Assembly: GCA_025331125.1 (NCBI GenBank)
Contig: JAOALB010000002.1
Coordinates: forward strand, 62,001 to 126,000
Length of the DNA stretch: 64,000 bases
Source of the DNA: Mycogone perniciosa
Lineage: Eukaryota; Ascomycota; Sordariomycetes; Hypocreales; Hypocreaceae
Direction of reading: 5' to 3'
The notes under the pieces: generated by a model
The model's input: the letters and a program-made list of their open reading frames with translations, nothing else
Databases searched by the model: none
What the model was told of the DNA's origin: nothing
Part shown: one piece after another, positions 22,645 through 35,133 of the stretch
Numbering within the stretch: position 1 is the stretch's first letter
Layout of the letters: each line of letters begins with the position of its first letter
Program-made: the position numbers and the translations under genes

Positions 22645-23921
22645 ATGTCAGCGCCGCCTCCGTTCCCCTCCGGCGGTCCTATGCCGGGGCCTGGCTTCAT
22701 GCCTGGTCAACAGCCCACTCCCGAACAGATCCAGGAGATCCAACGGAGAATCGCTGAAGATGCCGCGAAAGCCGGTATGTCGGTGCCCGAATTCATCGAG
22801 CATATCAAGCAGCAACAGATGGCCCGTATGCGCGCAATGCAAATGCAACAGGCGCAGCAACAGATGCATCAGCATTCCCATGATTGTGATCATGACCACG
22901 ATCATGATCACTCACACCAGCACTCTCATGGCCAGGGGCAGCCCCAGCCTATTACTCCAGGCCCACCGAATCCCAAGGGACTTGCCGTTGCGCAGTTTTT
23001 GCGCGGCCAAGATCTGAAGTCGCGAACCTGTATTCTCAATGGCGAGCGCAAGGACATGTTCAAAGGTATGCATACTTGGCGCACGAAGTATGATGAAGAT
23101 CTGTATCTAACCAAACACATCATAGTCAAACGTGCCCTTCGAGTCTTGCAGTCTCCTGCATATGAGAAAGCCCGCAAGAAGAACCCCTTGCTGCCAGAAA
23201 TTACCGATCGCGCATCTCTCGAGAATACCTTCAAGCTGCTGCCCCTCAGCATGCTTGCGCTAAGAGTTTCAAAGATCGATCCCGCCCTAGGCCCCAACGG
23301 CAAGAAGCCCAAGCGGGTAAAGGGTCAATGGAACGTTAGGATTGAGCAGCAGCAAGATGCTCAGGATGAAATGTACTATGCGTGGCTCTGGGAAGGCAGC
23401 CAGGTTAAGCGTCAGTTATATGCCGCCCTTGCGCTCCTCGTCATCTTCGCCATTGTTCTGTACCCGCTCTGGCCATTGAAGCTCCGTCAAGGAGTCTACT
23501 ACTTGAGCTGGGGCATGCTGGGCCTTTTGGGTCTGTTCTTCGCCATGGCCATCTTCCGTGTTATTCTGTTCTGTATCACATACTTTGTTGTCCCTCCTGG
23601 ATTGTGGCTGTACCCCAACCTTTGGGAAGACGTTTCTTTCATGGACAGCTTCAGACCCGTCTGGGCTTGGCATCAGGTCAGTAACTCCGTACCCTTGCTA
23701 GCGCTATTACACTAACCAAGTTGTAGACTGAAAAGCCCAAGAAAAAGAAGAAGTCCAAGGCAGCTGGACCCTCCGGTGTCAACGCTACCGTAGCTGCCGC
23801 CACTGGTCAAGTCGCCCCAACTACCGCAACGACTACTGCCACGGATACGCAAGTAAATGCTGTACCGCAACAACGACACTACGAAGCACCTAAGGTGGAG
23901 GAGCTGGCCGACGACGAATGA
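22645..23921 (+). CDS. sec62: Sec62, ER protein translocation subunit
   Basis: Sec62 is an ER membrane partner of the Sec61/Sec63 channel for post-translational import. Three exons: 22645-23065, 23126-23676 and 23727-23921, with introns of 60 and 50 nt; the product is 388 aa. The N-terminal cytosolic domain begins with a Pro/Gly/Gln-rich stretch and a His/Asp-rich run (residues ~77-95), followed by the conserved AQFLRGQDLKSRTCILNGER and FKVKRALRVLQSP across the first join. Two membrane segments lie at ~236-256 and ~266-297, with YYLSWGMLGLLGLFFAMAIF between conserved loops. The Lys-rich tail (KPKKKKKSK) after the second intron is typical of the Sec63-binding or cytosolic C-terminus. The second intron carries a CTCCGTAC motif. 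It is convergent with the RNase T2 gene, 183 bp apart. Confidence 0.93.
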
Positions 23922-24104
23922 ATGGGAGGCGCGGAGGGGAGGACGAGTTGATCACGGGGGAATAGAGAATCGCGCTATCACACCAAAAAAAAGTATTTCA
24001 TTGACGCATTAGATTTTTATGATGGTTCCAAATCAGTGAGCTCTTTGCATCATAGACATTGATTCATTCCACATCATATATGTATCGTTATGAGCCGCTA
24101 TCAT

Positions 24105-25336
24105 CTATTTCTCACTGCCCTTGACACGCTCATAGTACCAGATGGCACCACGGGCCTTGGCGCAAGAAGTCAGAGAACCACCGGCGACATCAGCGGCAAC
24201 CCTACGAGTCCGGTGATTCTGGGGCGCACCGGCAACATGCTGGTAGTACCAGACCTCACTGAGCTGAGTGCGTCCGTTGTCGAGAGAGCCCTTGCCAGCA
24301 GCGGTCTCGTTGAACTTGGGGCCACTGCAGCCGATGTAGGGAACGTGGCCGTATCCACGGGTAAGAGCGCGCTGGAGATCAGACAAGGAGTAGGTGGTCC
24401 TGTTGGAGGGCTGGATGTGTGACTCGGAGAGCCAGCGGAAGGTGGGTAGAGTGCGGTAGTAAGTGATGACGGTCTCGAAGTACTGGAAGAGGTCGTCGTG
24501 CTCGGATGCCTTGGGGCCCTGCAGTATCATGTGTTAGGATGCGCTGTGCTCATGGAGACATGGGGGGTGGTTCTTACGTAGCACTCCTTCTGGAAGGTGG
24601 AATAGCAAGTGGCGTGCTTGGAGAACTCGTGGGCCCAGAGCTCCCAGTTGGGGTAGCCTTGGTTGATCCAGTACTTTTGCATGTAGGCAAGCAGATCCAG
24701 CTTGCCGTAGGGCTCGAAGAAAGTCTCGATGGAGGGACCCTTGTAAGGGGGGACGGGAGTACCGTTAGGCTTGCCGTTTGTGGTGTTGGGTGAAGGGAAG
24801 GGATCGTATTGACGGCTCAAGTCGCAGTACTGGGTGTATGATCCATCGCAAAAATCTGGAGAGGGAGGGTTAGCAATTCAGCTCGACGTGGGGAGATCAG
24901 TTAATGGCGGGTAAGAGGACTTACCAGGCCAGAGACCATGGATGGTCCAGGTGTTCTTGGGCAATACTTGGCCCTTGGACTCCAAGGCAGTGTAAACGCT
25001 CCAGAACTGGGTTTGAAGCTATGCAAATTCTCAATTCAGAAAGGAAGTCCGTTTGCGATGTTGTTCTCTGGACTCACCACCAATCCGCCATAAGTCTCGA
25101 CACAGCAGGTGTCAACCTTTTCAGGCACAGCCTTCTTGGAGCATGACAGAATCGGTTCATCTAGAAGAATAGGAATCGTATTAGCATATTTGAGAGCACG
25201 AAATGCGAAAGGGAAAGAAAAAAAACATACCCAAAATGCAGGTGTGGTTGTCGGGTGTAATGCCGGGATACAGTCCAGCAGCCGCGAGCTGGGCACTCGC
25301 GGCAACGGACAAAAGGGCCAAACCGCTGCGATACAT
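24105..25336 (-). CDS. Secreted ribonuclease T2
   Basis: An acid endoribonuclease that cuts RNA through 2',3'-cyclic phosphate intermediates. Five exons: 25336-25231, 25160-25078, 25018-24925, 24855-24578 and 24518-24105, with introns of 59-70 nt; the product is 324 aa. A signal peptide is clear (MYRSGLALLSVAASAQLAAA). Active-site box CAS I is WTIHGLWPD, with H90; the third intron splits the final Asp codon. CAS II is WELWAHEFSKHATC, giving H170, E171, K174 and H175, the same spacing as the catalytic set of RNase Rh. Several Cys residues (CSKK, DTCCVE, YCDLS) fit the fungal disulfide pattern. The C-terminal ~100 residues follow the usual fungal T2 core. Secretion or vacuolar location follows from the signal peptide; nutrient scavenging is inference. 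Confidence 0.93.
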
Positions 25337-26291
25337 GGCTTCAGGAAAACACAATTGAGCTGTGCAGGAAACGATTGCAAAGGTAAGCCTGAACAAAAAC
25401 CCCAAGAAAGAAAATCCCACCCAAGTTTCCGCGGCCTCGCTGGTGTCTTATACGTCCTCAAAAGGTCCCTTTGCTTACACCACCCGTGTGTGCTGGGGTT
25501 CCTGCTTTGGCGCGGCGCCACACGGCTTTTGCTCCTCGCCCCGAGCCCTAGAGTGCTAGAGGCTAGAGCCCGGGGTTGAGCCTCAAAAGAGTAGCTTTGC
25601 CCCGGAGCGGCGCGACCACCTGGGGCAAAGCGGCGATATGGTAGGTCAACAGTCGCGGGACGTCGGCGCCGAATTGGGCTTGGTGCTGACCTTGATTTGC
25701 GATAAGGCATTTGGGCAGCCGGTTGACGGGTTGACGGAGTAGTATTAATGCCCCCGGACAGGCCATTCGTGTGTCACAGCGTCCTCCGGGGGGGCGTGGG
25801 GGACGATAAGAGTCGATCGATTGATGGGATCGGAATTGATTGATTCAATGGATTTACATCATGGTTCGTATTGGTACAAACAGTAAGCTTAAGTTGTGGA
25901 GCAAAACTTGATATAAATATCAACCTCGGTTCTGTCTTGTGGAGACATTATAGATAGAGCTTCACATTCGCAGTCTCAAGCCAAGACTTGGAAATATCCG
26001 ACTGTTCTATGAATGGCATTGATGAAGCCACACAAAAGTCCCTTGGCACCTCAAATCTCACTAACACGTGGCATAGATTAAGAGAATGCGATGTTCCTCA
26101 GATGCTCTCTAATCAGTTGGAATGCAAAAATGCATCAAGCATAGACGGCACAACTTGAATAATACCTCATGATCAAATCGCTGCAACTCTCTCTACTCGT
26201 ACGACACCATATCCCCACGAAATCCTCCGCCACAACCCGTCATATCGGAATAAACACTTGCAATAGTATGGATGTAACAATAGCGGATTTC
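25337..26291. other. Intergenic, no supported gene
   Basis: 955 bp upstream of the RNase T2 gene and downstream of the GNAT gene, both on the minus strand. It holds the RNase promoter. A GC-rich block (~25500-25720) gives way to AT-richer sequence. No exon was recognised. Confidence 0.5.
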
Positions 26292-26913
26292 TCATTGGCT
26301 GAGGTTTTTGTAGAAAAAGGTGCCATCCTTGAGCTCTCCAGTCGGACTCATTCCATACCCGGGAACCTTGCCAAGCTCAACGTAGCCAAGCCTCTTGAAT
26401 ACCGCCTCTGCTGGATTGCCAGTCTCGGTGTCAAGTAACTGGCCAGAAAATGTCAGCACCTTCAATTCTACTCAAGCAATATTGCTCACTCAAACTTACG
26501 AGTAATGACCTGCCGCGAGTAGCGGCCTCGGCCTCCAGAACGTTCATCAGAGCTCTTGCACCGCCTTTCCCTCGCCAATTCTTGTGAATCAGCAGCTTCT
26601 CCACGTAGCCTCTGAAGGAGCCCGTCTCTGAGTAAGGCATCCATAGCATGACGACACCCATGAGTTCCGGCCCTTTAACCCGACCACCAGGCTCCAGCTC
26701 ACTCACAAGGAGCAAGATGAGTCTCCTGCCATCGTTGGTCTCGGCAATCCGCTCTTTCCACCAAGAGAGCAGTTTCTCATGTGACAAAGGTGGTAGAAAT
26801 GTGGCGATGGTGCGGTCATGGGTGATGCAGGAGGCATGGATGGCAGCCAGATATGGCGTGAGGTGTGAATTTTGTGACGAGTTGAAGGTGAGAACAACAC
26901 CCGGGCCAGACAT
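26292..26913 (-). CDS. GNAT-family N-acetyltransferase
   Basis: Two exons, 26913-26500 and 26438-26292, with a 61-nt intron (GTAAGT...CAG); the product is 186 aa from MSGPGVVLTFNSS. An in-frame ATG 90 bp upstream (27003) would add a basic, Gln-rich 30-residue leader; the shorter start is preferred because the fold begins there. GNAT motif A appears as YVEKLLIHKNWRGKGGARAL, with the acetyl-CoA pyrophosphate-binding R/Q-x-x-G-x-G/A signature WRGKGGA. Splicing adds LLDTETGNPAEAVFKRLGYV, the usual motif B region, and then ELGKVPGYG. The substrate cannot be read from the sequence; small-molecule or antibiotic acetylation are both possible for this class. Confidence 0.83.
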
Positions 26914-28437
26914 TTTGGCGGGATGCGATGTGAAGAACCTGCCCGGCGACCGTAAACAATGAAATATCCGAGTTGATAACGGATGCTGCTGTTGCTGCTC
27001 CAAGATGGAGACTTAGAGAGACGAGACGAGCTGGGACTGGTTATGCACAATTATACCATCCAGATAGGTAGACTCCGATCTTGGCAGGCTGATAGATAAT
27101 CACACCGAAATGCGTCGTTTAGGCGAGTGGATAAGATGACCAAAACAATTGGGCAAGTCAAGATGCTCGCAATATAGTCTGTAATTCTAGATATCTCGAA
27201 TCTGAGCGATTTGGCGCGCTGTTGAGTTGTCGGTCAATATGGTGGATGTTTGTTGAGGCGTTCGTGTCGGCGGATTTTAGTGGACGAATTGACGAATTGG
27301 CGTCTAGTTTGCCAATGAGGGCCCTGGCTGGTGTGTTTGTTGCCTTGCAGCGCCACGGAAAGAACGCCTGGAAGGGAGCAGGCAGCTCTACCATTTATAT
27401 ATTCCAAGAAGTCCCAGCTTCACTTCTGCACCACTCACTGCTTTTCATCAGCATCGGTACGGTCTGTGAATGGATGATATACTTATCTTCACCTGTATCC
27501 CGATTCACAGGTTGCTCGCTTCTCTGCGGCCCATAAACGACCTTAACAGCCGTCTGTCGGCTAAGCCGAGCAAACCAGCTTACTCCGTACGCCGAACTCA
27601 TGTGCGATGTCATCGAATCGAAAGGCTCGTGTTACAGCCACTGTACTTCGTACAGCCTCTTTTCTCGCAATGGACCACACATCGGAGCCTGTTCGTGGTG
27701 AAGAGGGTTCTGGATATGCTCCAGCGCACTCCGATAAAAGAGAACGAGCCATAGGTCATTTTATAGCCGTTTCCTGCCCCGCACAGCGACCTCGATAGCT
27801 CGCCATCAATCTCCTAATAACTTGCGCAACACAGATATTCACACAACCCAAGCAGTGACGGACTTGCTTCTATTACGGAGCACTCCGCATATAATGGTCA
27901 TAGCATGGACCTAATTCGCCAACACCTTTTTCAGCTTCCGAGCTTTCATTGCCCAGCCACATGCACCACCCTCCTAATGTCTTCCGTCTGGCATTCGGCT
28001 CAGCCCGTCACAGATCGTAAAACCATTGGTCGTTTGATGAGGACATCAATCCTACCAGTGGTCTCATGAGCCTACTTTGGTGCTAGGCTGGTGGCTGTGC
28101 GTCCGTTGTTTCTGGTCCACACACCGGGGCTTGGACAACTCGTGATAGTACGCTGACTAGAAGAGAGAGTTTTAAGGCTCCTTTGACAGCTCCTGACTGG
28201 CCCGTACTAGGCCTGTGTTCTCTGACAGCCCCTCATTAGGCGCCATCGACACTCGCTTCCCTATTATCAATTGTCCGTGGTGATTCAACTCCTTCAACCA
28301 CGGCCATGATCTGTGCTACGTCCTAGAAATTATTTCCTTGCTGCATTCATTGTTCATTCATTCTGCGCCTAGGTGGCATCTTTGCCCCTCTGACCACCTT
28401 TGTGTGTATATTCTGCTCTCCGTCGTAAGCCCATATC
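26914..28437. other. Divergent intergenic region
   Basis: About 1.5 kb between the GNAT and phospholipase D starts. Copies of the TACTCCGTAC / TACTTCGTA motif lie at ~27581-27590 and ~27644-27653. Short open frames on both strands show no family signature. Confidence 0.5.
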
Positions 28438-31424
28438 ATGGACTCCTTTTTCGGTAAAGTCGAGTCGTTCTTCAAGTACGACAAGCAGGAGATACACTCG
28501 CATTCGCATCATGGACATGAATGCGATGAACTGCATCCAGAAGAACATGCCGCAAACAGGTTTCAATCCTTTGCGACGCCCTCCACAGGTAACGCAAAGT
28601 GGTTCGTTGATGGCTGCTCTTACTTCTGGGCCGTGTCTGAGGCTCTCGAACGTATGTTGATATTTCAATGAGAAGCGTCTTTTTGCATTTCCCTCCTGAC
28701 CTCATTTTATTACAGGGGCGGAGGAGAGTATTTTTATTCTTGACTGGTGGTTGAGCCCCGAAGTGTATCTTCGTAGGCCTCCATCTAAGAACGAACGGTA
28801 TCGGCTCGATGCCATGCTCAAGGCTGCAGCGGAACGTGGTGTCAAAGTCTATATCATCGTCTACAAGGAGGTGGAAGCGGCACTCACTCTTAATTCGATC
28901 GTATGTATCTTGCAACGTGGCGAAACATCGTTTCCTCACCATCTAACCCAGCCGTGTAGCATACGAAACATGCCCTCGAGGCTCTGCATCCTAATATCTA
29001 TGTCTTCCGGCATCCCGACCATGTGCCAACTGGATATAACTTAGCATCAGAATTAGGTGGTAAACTCAACAATCTCACGAATTTTGACATTTTGACAGCC
29101 TCTAGGGATGCTGTCAAGGCTCTCTATGGAGCTACTGGTGAGGTGGTCCTCTTTTGGGCTCACCACGAGAAGCTCCTTGTTGTTGATGGCAAACTTGCTT
29201 TCATGGGTGGTCTCGACTTGTGTACTGTCTCCCTTCTCCTGTTGATCTTCTTGAAACTCCACCTTTACTGACCATTCATTAGGCTTTGGAAGATGGGACA
29301 CCAGCTGTATGTTCTTTGCAAATCCACGTTGCAACTTGGCTGACCAACTTGAATAGCTCACCCGATCGCCGATGCCCACCCAGGAAACCTTGATGAGATC
29401 ATCTTTCCGGGACAAGACTACAATAATGCACGCATCTTCGACTTCTCTGATGTCGGCAACTGGGATCAGAATAAGTGTGAGAGCGTACCATCACACAACT
29501 AGAAATCCAAGGCTAACATGCGCAGTGGATCGTACAAAGAGCTCAAGGATGGGCTGGTCGGATGTTGCCTTGTGCCTGGATGGTCGCATTGTGACAGATC
29601 TTATTTCACACTTTGTAGACAGATGGTAAGAGACCTCCCCTTTATTACCACCTGAAGCTGAAATATCTAGGAACTTTATTTTTGATGTAAAATACGGAGC
29701 AAAGGATCCTGGCAAGTATGAGAGGCTGCTGAAATATAGCTCTGGGACACCGGAGCACTCAGGGGAGCATCAAAGTGGCCGTTTATTTCGCCATTTCGCT
29801 CACAGCCTTGCTGAGGGCATGGGAAACCTCGGATTATCATCACATGATGATTATGACAACGGCCCTAGGCATCAAAACAACGATACCACTCGTATTCAGC
29901 TTACGCGAAGGTATTAAGCCAGGTTCTGTATATACCTGAAATACCAGCTAACATCATCACAGCTGCGGCAAGTGGTCATCTGGGCACCCAACGGAGCATT
30001 CCATCGCCAATGCGTACGTTCACGCTATCACCAATGCCGAACATTTCGTTTACATCGAGAATCAGGTAGGATTTCTATGGGTTGCCTGCGAGAGCTCAGC
30101 TAAGTGATCCTAGTTCTTCATTACTGCGACCAGCGATGAGCAACGCCCAGTTAAGAACAAAATCGGGGCAGCAATAGTTGACCGCATTATTCGAGCTCAT
30201 GAGGAGCGCCAAGAATTTAGGGTCTGGGTAGTCATGCCTGCTGTACCGGCATTTGCTGGTGATCTCAAATCCAAGGGTGCTCTTGGTACTAGGGCCATCA
30301 TGGAGTTTCAATATAACTCTATCAGCAGGGGCAAAAACAGTATCCTCGAAAAGCTCCACACAGCTGGTATCGAGGATCCAGGCTACTACATCGGCTTCTA
30401 CAATCTCCGCAACTTTGACCGTATCAATACATCGAAAACCATGCAAGAGGCCGAACAGCGAGCAGGTGTCTCATATGAAGATGCGCGAAGGGAGCACGAT
30501 GACTACGTCGGTGCGAGTCGTTATTCCGGGAATGAAGGCTACCGCAGTGATAGGTACGACTACGAGCATTACGATCGTTATCAGCGCGGAACACACAGAG
30601 TTAGGGATACAACACTGGATACCGTCAGTTCATGCTGCATGTATGGCAGCCCCGACGTTATTGATATCCCCTGGGATGGCGAACCGGAGGACGAAATCAA
30701 TGCCTTCGTTAGCGAGCAACTGTACATCCACAGCAAGCTCCTGATCGCCGACGACCGTCTAGTCATCTGTGGCTCGGCCAACCTGAACGACCGCTCACAG
30801 CTCGGCTTCCACGACTCTGAAATTGCCGTCGTGATCGAAGGTCCAACTACTGTTGGATCCTATATGAACGGCCGGCCCTATAATGCAAGCGAATTCGCTA
30901 CCTCGCTGCGACGGTACATATTCCGAAAGCACCTCGGCCTGCTGCGAGATCAGCGATGGGATAAACCAGATCAAAACTGGCATCCTGTCACCCAGGCACC
31001 CAATGGATACGACTGGGGCTCGCGAGCTGACTTGCTTGTACAAGACCCTTTGAGCCCTGACTTCTTGGATTTGTGGGAAGACACCGCTGTGATCAACACT
31101 GAGGTCTTTAGTCGAGCTTTCCACCCCGTCCCCGACAATAAGGTTAGAACCTGGGAGGCTTATGACGATTTCTTCTCAAAGTACTTCATTATCCCAGATG
31201 GAAAGAAGAAGCCGTGTGGCGATGATGGAAGCCAGGACGGCAAGGTCGAGTATGGACACATTGTGCGGGAGGAGTTCCCCGGGGGAGTAAAGGAGGTCAA
31301 AAAGTGGCTAAGTCGTGTGCGTGGCACACTCGTTAACATGCCCCTGGACTTTTTGGTCGACGTGCCAGATATTGCCGAGGATGGGTTGACACTGAATGGT
31401 CTGACGGACGAGCTCTATACATAG
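28438..31424 (+). CDS. Phospholipase D (two HKD motifs, no PX/PH region)
   Basis: Hydrolyses phosphatidylcholine-type lipids to phosphatidic acid. Nine exons: 28438-28651, 28716-28900, 28960-29221, 29283-29306, 29357-29476, 29526-29625, 29671-29910, 29963-30065 and 30114-31424. Introns are 45-64 nt and all phases check; the product is 852 aa. The first catalytic motif is HHEKLLVVDG (H202, K204, D209), followed by GGLDLCFGRWD across a splice. The second is IHSKLLIADD (H622, K624, D629) with GSANLNDRSQLG after it. IYVFRHPDHVPTG and PGQDYNNARIFDF are other PLD1-like blocks. Unlike Spo14/PLD1 it starts with a short His-rich leader (HSHSHHGHECDELHPEEH) and lacks PX and PH domains, as do many small fungal PLDs. 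The 24-nt fourth exon is easy to miss in annotation. Confidence 0.9.
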
Positions 31425-32304
31425 ACGCATTTCGATAAAAGTGAACTTTTTACCATTCAAGTATATACAGCCGTCCGTAGGCAATGGAGAAGTCGGAGTC
31501 TCGTCGAGCATTTGTCTCGGCTGAAGCAAACCGCCTACGTGGGCTTACACTGTCGTGGGCCCCCCCTTTATCTTTTCCTTCTTTGAACAACACCATTCCC
31601 TTCAACTTTTCGTTATCCCTTCCCGATTCTTCGGCCACGACGAGACGAAAGTATATGCCTCCATTAGGCGAGGTGGTGGCGAAGTCGTCGGTGGTTCGAA
31701 CAGCGTCATAGCATGTCATGATGATGCGCGAACAAAGAGAACAACGGGTACGAAACAGGACGCAATAAATTTTCAATGAACATGGGCTGGAGGGTAATTT
31801 TGTTATTTGGAGATGACGGTTGGGACAACCGCATTTTTGGAATGGGGGAAACCCATCACCAAGCATATGTAGTGGGAAAATCAAGAAACATACACTAATC
31901 AATGGCTAGTACTTGATGATACATGAAAAGACAATGAGCATACGGACACTTGAAATACAAAACATAGAAAGCCCGCCCATAGAAAAACTCCCCAGAACTC
32001 CGAGTTCCACCAGGAGGAATAACACAGATTTGGCAAAGATGAGAAGAGTTGAGGGGGTGATACAAAAAACCCCTAAGCTTCCTCCAATCCTATAATCTCG
32101 TATCTCATCATTGTCCGCCCTGTCTACTTTCGACCAGAATCAAAGCCCCTTGAACCGGCTCTTTGTTCATAAGAACTTGCATTAATCACCCTTCTCTTCG
32201 ATGCTTTCCCCCCCTGGACCCCTCCATGCCCTTCAAGGAGAAACTCCGAATATTAATACCCTAGTTAGCCATTTTGCTCTCTTCCCAATTTTGTTGTTGT
32301 GCGC
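31425..32304. other. Convergent intergenic region
   Basis: 880 bp between the PLD and PDI-like stop codons. An AATAAA sits at 31764-31769 on the plus strand, about 340 nt past the PLD stop, and could serve as its poly(A) signal. Nothing else was recognised. Confidence 0.45.
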
Positions 32305-34567
32305 TTAGTCCGCCTTGGTATTACCGTTGGAGCCCCCCAGGAAGCCGTCTTTGAAGTCCCTGATGCCCATGGAGTCTTCTAACCGGAAGTGACCACGTCC
32401 TCGGCGGGGGCGACTGCGCAGCCAAGAATACGCGCCAAAGGCGACACCGAGGATGCAGCCAATGGATAGATACGGGTGCTCAGAGAAGGTAACTCGGATA
32501 TCGAAGAAGACCTTCTCAAACGACGATATCGTAAGCTTGGGCTTCAGGACCTGTGGACTGTAGACGACCTTGTCGAGGGTTTCCATGATGGACGTGCGGC
32601 TGACCATGATGTAATTGCCAGTCGACGTGCTGTCCCAGTACCTCCGGCTCTGGTGAGAGTTAGTCGTCCATTCAATGGGGTCAGAGGGTAGAAAAACTTA
32701 CGTCTTCATCATTGATAATGATCCTTTCCCCATCCTTCACATCAATTCCATAGGTAGTACGGATCCAACGCTGCCAGGCCACACCGTCGACCCAGGCAAA
32801 GGCAACTTCCTTCCTACCGGCTGTATCCATATCAATACGGATGGCCTTGGCGGATCGCAGAGCTCGTTGGTCGTCTCGATCTTCAGCTTCTTCAATCCTC
32901 ATCTGCTTTGCGTCACGCAATTTCTTTCTCTCTAGCTGGAATTCCTGAATCTGCCTGTCCATCCACTCATTGGCTGCAGTCTTCATCTCTCGAAGGGCGC
33001 TCTGGAAAGAATCCTGGTCGTTACGATTCAAGACCCCCAGGACGACAATCTTGCGATCCATGATCTGGCGCGCATTGGTCACCATCATTTCAGGGACAAG
33101 TGGAAGCCATACAGATTTCATCCAGTCGAGAACCTGGTGAACATCTCTCATCGCGTTGGGTGTTAGTGGCGGGTAGTACGTTGGGCGACCCTCTCGTGAG
33201 ACCATAAGTCTCGGCCAGGTTGTGATCTTGAATCGCTCGTACATCCTAATGTCCTTTGTCTTGACTAGTTTTGCGTGACCAATGAGACTGAGGGGAATTC
33301 TCTCGAGCGATAGGAAGTCCTCTGAAGTTGTGGCGTGATCGTAGAAGTAGACAAAAATAACTTCCTCCTTTTCCTCGAGAGCCTTGAACGAGTCCAGATC
33401 GACATCGGGAACCCCACTTGCGAGATCCAGAGCCTTATCGGCGTATTGAATGAAATCCCCCAAGCCTCGAAGTCCCTGATACTCAGACCGCTCGCCGCCC
33501 TTGAAGAAGAGGATGGTAGGGAAAGCCCTTGCGCGAACATCCTTGCAGAGGCGTGTTTCCTTGTCGCAGTTGACCTCACCAATGTTGAGCTTGCCTTTCA
33601 TGCTCTTGGCGAGTTGCTCCCATGTGGGAGCCATATCCAGGCAATGGGGGCACCAAGGAGCATAGAACTTGATGAACCAAGGATCTTGGGTCATTGTGAC
33701 GAGGCGTTGAAAGTTCTCAGCGGTCAACGGCACTGAGGCGCCGTCCACATTTGGCGTAACCGTAGGTTTCTTGGGCTTTTTATCTGCCTTCTTCTCATCG
33801 GCCTTCGTTGTGGCAGCAGGGGCCTTGTTGTCACTGGCCGCATCCTTGTCGGATTTCACAGTCTTGTCAGTCTTGTCGGCTGGTTTCTTTTCATCTTTTT
33901 GCTCCTTTTCATCCTTTGCTGGGGCTGCAAGTTCGTCCTCCTTCGGCGTATCTTTGGGAGACTCCTTTGCCCCTGCCTCTGGCAGGTTCAAGCTTCTCGG
34001 CCGCGAGCCCGGTTTCGTCTTCTCTAGGGCTTTCTCGACAACACTGGAGAGAAAGGTGATATTCTTGACACCCTTGAGCGTCTCAACAACCTTGCCATCT
34101 TCGTAAAGCACTGTAGTCGGATATGATTGGATGCCGTGGTCCACGCAGAGATCACTGAAAGCAATGCAGTTGACGGCACCAAACCTGAAGCCGTAGAATT
34201 TCGAAAAGTCGGCAGCATCGGCACCACCGTCTGGCTTGGATGTGTGATAGAATTCGTAAGCGGTCTGGAATGTCGGAGCATATGCTTGACAATGATGGCA
34301 GTAAGGGCTAGGGATAGGTTAGACTTTCGTTTCAGGATGATCAGGGAGCTGGAGGTGGGTTTACCTGTAGTGCTTAACCAGAAGCCACTTGCTCTGCTTC
34401 AGTTCATCGTCCCAGTTTGTTGGTGTCAGATCTAATAAAGGAGGCACCGGGAGTGAGTTGAAGACTGTTCCCTTTGAGGCGTCTGATTCCTCTTCTGCTG
34501 CTATTGAAGGTCGAACCAGCCCAATAGCCGCGAGGCCAGAGAGAAGTGAGAAAGAAGTCAGCCTCAT
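32305..34567 (-). CDS. Membrane-anchored PDI-like protein with two thioredoxin domains
   Basis: A predicted ER thiol-disulfide oxidoreductase. Three exons: 34567-34365, 34307-32702 and 32649-32305, with introns of 57 and 52 nt; the product is 717 aa. The signal peptide is MRLTSFSLLSGLAAIGLVRP. The first thioredoxin domain has SPYCHHCQAYAP (C71, C74), its Ser codon split by intron 1. The second has FYAPWCPHCLDMAP (C287, C290). Between them lies a Lys/Glu/Asp/Ala-rich linker of ~100 residues. A third, CxxC-less thioredoxin-like region and a charged helix follow. Near the C-terminus a hydrophobic segment YLSIGCILGVAFGAYSWL (~663-680) precedes RSRPRRGRG, fitting a single-pass anchor with a short cytosolic tail, as in Eps1/TMX-type PDIs. 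Orthology to a named member is uncertain. Confidence 0.87.
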
Positions 34568-35133
34568 AGTGGGCTAGACAAGGCGCACCAGCGGAGGCGC
34601 CGTCGTGGGTAGCAAGGATCTGATACGGCGGAGAAGGGAGATGAAGCGATCGAGACAGGATTGGTGTCCAATGTCGGCGGGTGCGACGTCAGCCTGTGCG
34701 ATGTGTTATCGCGTGTCTTGGTGCGAGCTAGAGCGACATATGAATCAACTCGGGAGAGAAGAGTCGCCCGTTCGTGAAACCCGACGCAGGAGAGGGGACG
34801 AACGGCACCTGGGCGAAGCCAGGAACTCAAATGGTCGGAAAGTGATTGCAGCTCAAACAGGAGATGGAGAGATTGAAGTCTAGAGACACGGATGCATGAA
34901 ATGAATGTGACAGGGTGGTTGCCGCCACACTGTGGCGCGTTTCATTCTGGTATGTGTGGCTTAACAGCCCTTTACACCCTGAGTAGTAGTACCTCTGGGG
35001 GGGTTGCCTGTTCGCAGTTACAAGTACAGAGCAAGCGGAGGAATATAATGGTAAACACTCGCAAAACAATGGTTCGTGTGGTTTAGAAATCCTAAAGTCT
35101 CCCTCTCGCGGCATTACTCTTCTCCTCATAAAT
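34568..35133. promoter_or_regulatory. Divergent promoter region, PDI-like / TDP1
   Basis: 566 bp between outward starts. No coding exon and no unequivocal element was seen. Confidence 0.4.

Noticed and set aside
28372..28668. Minus-strand frames overlapping the first phospholipase D exon
   Set aside because: They mirror the His-rich plus-strand exon, whose splicing and family match are consistent.
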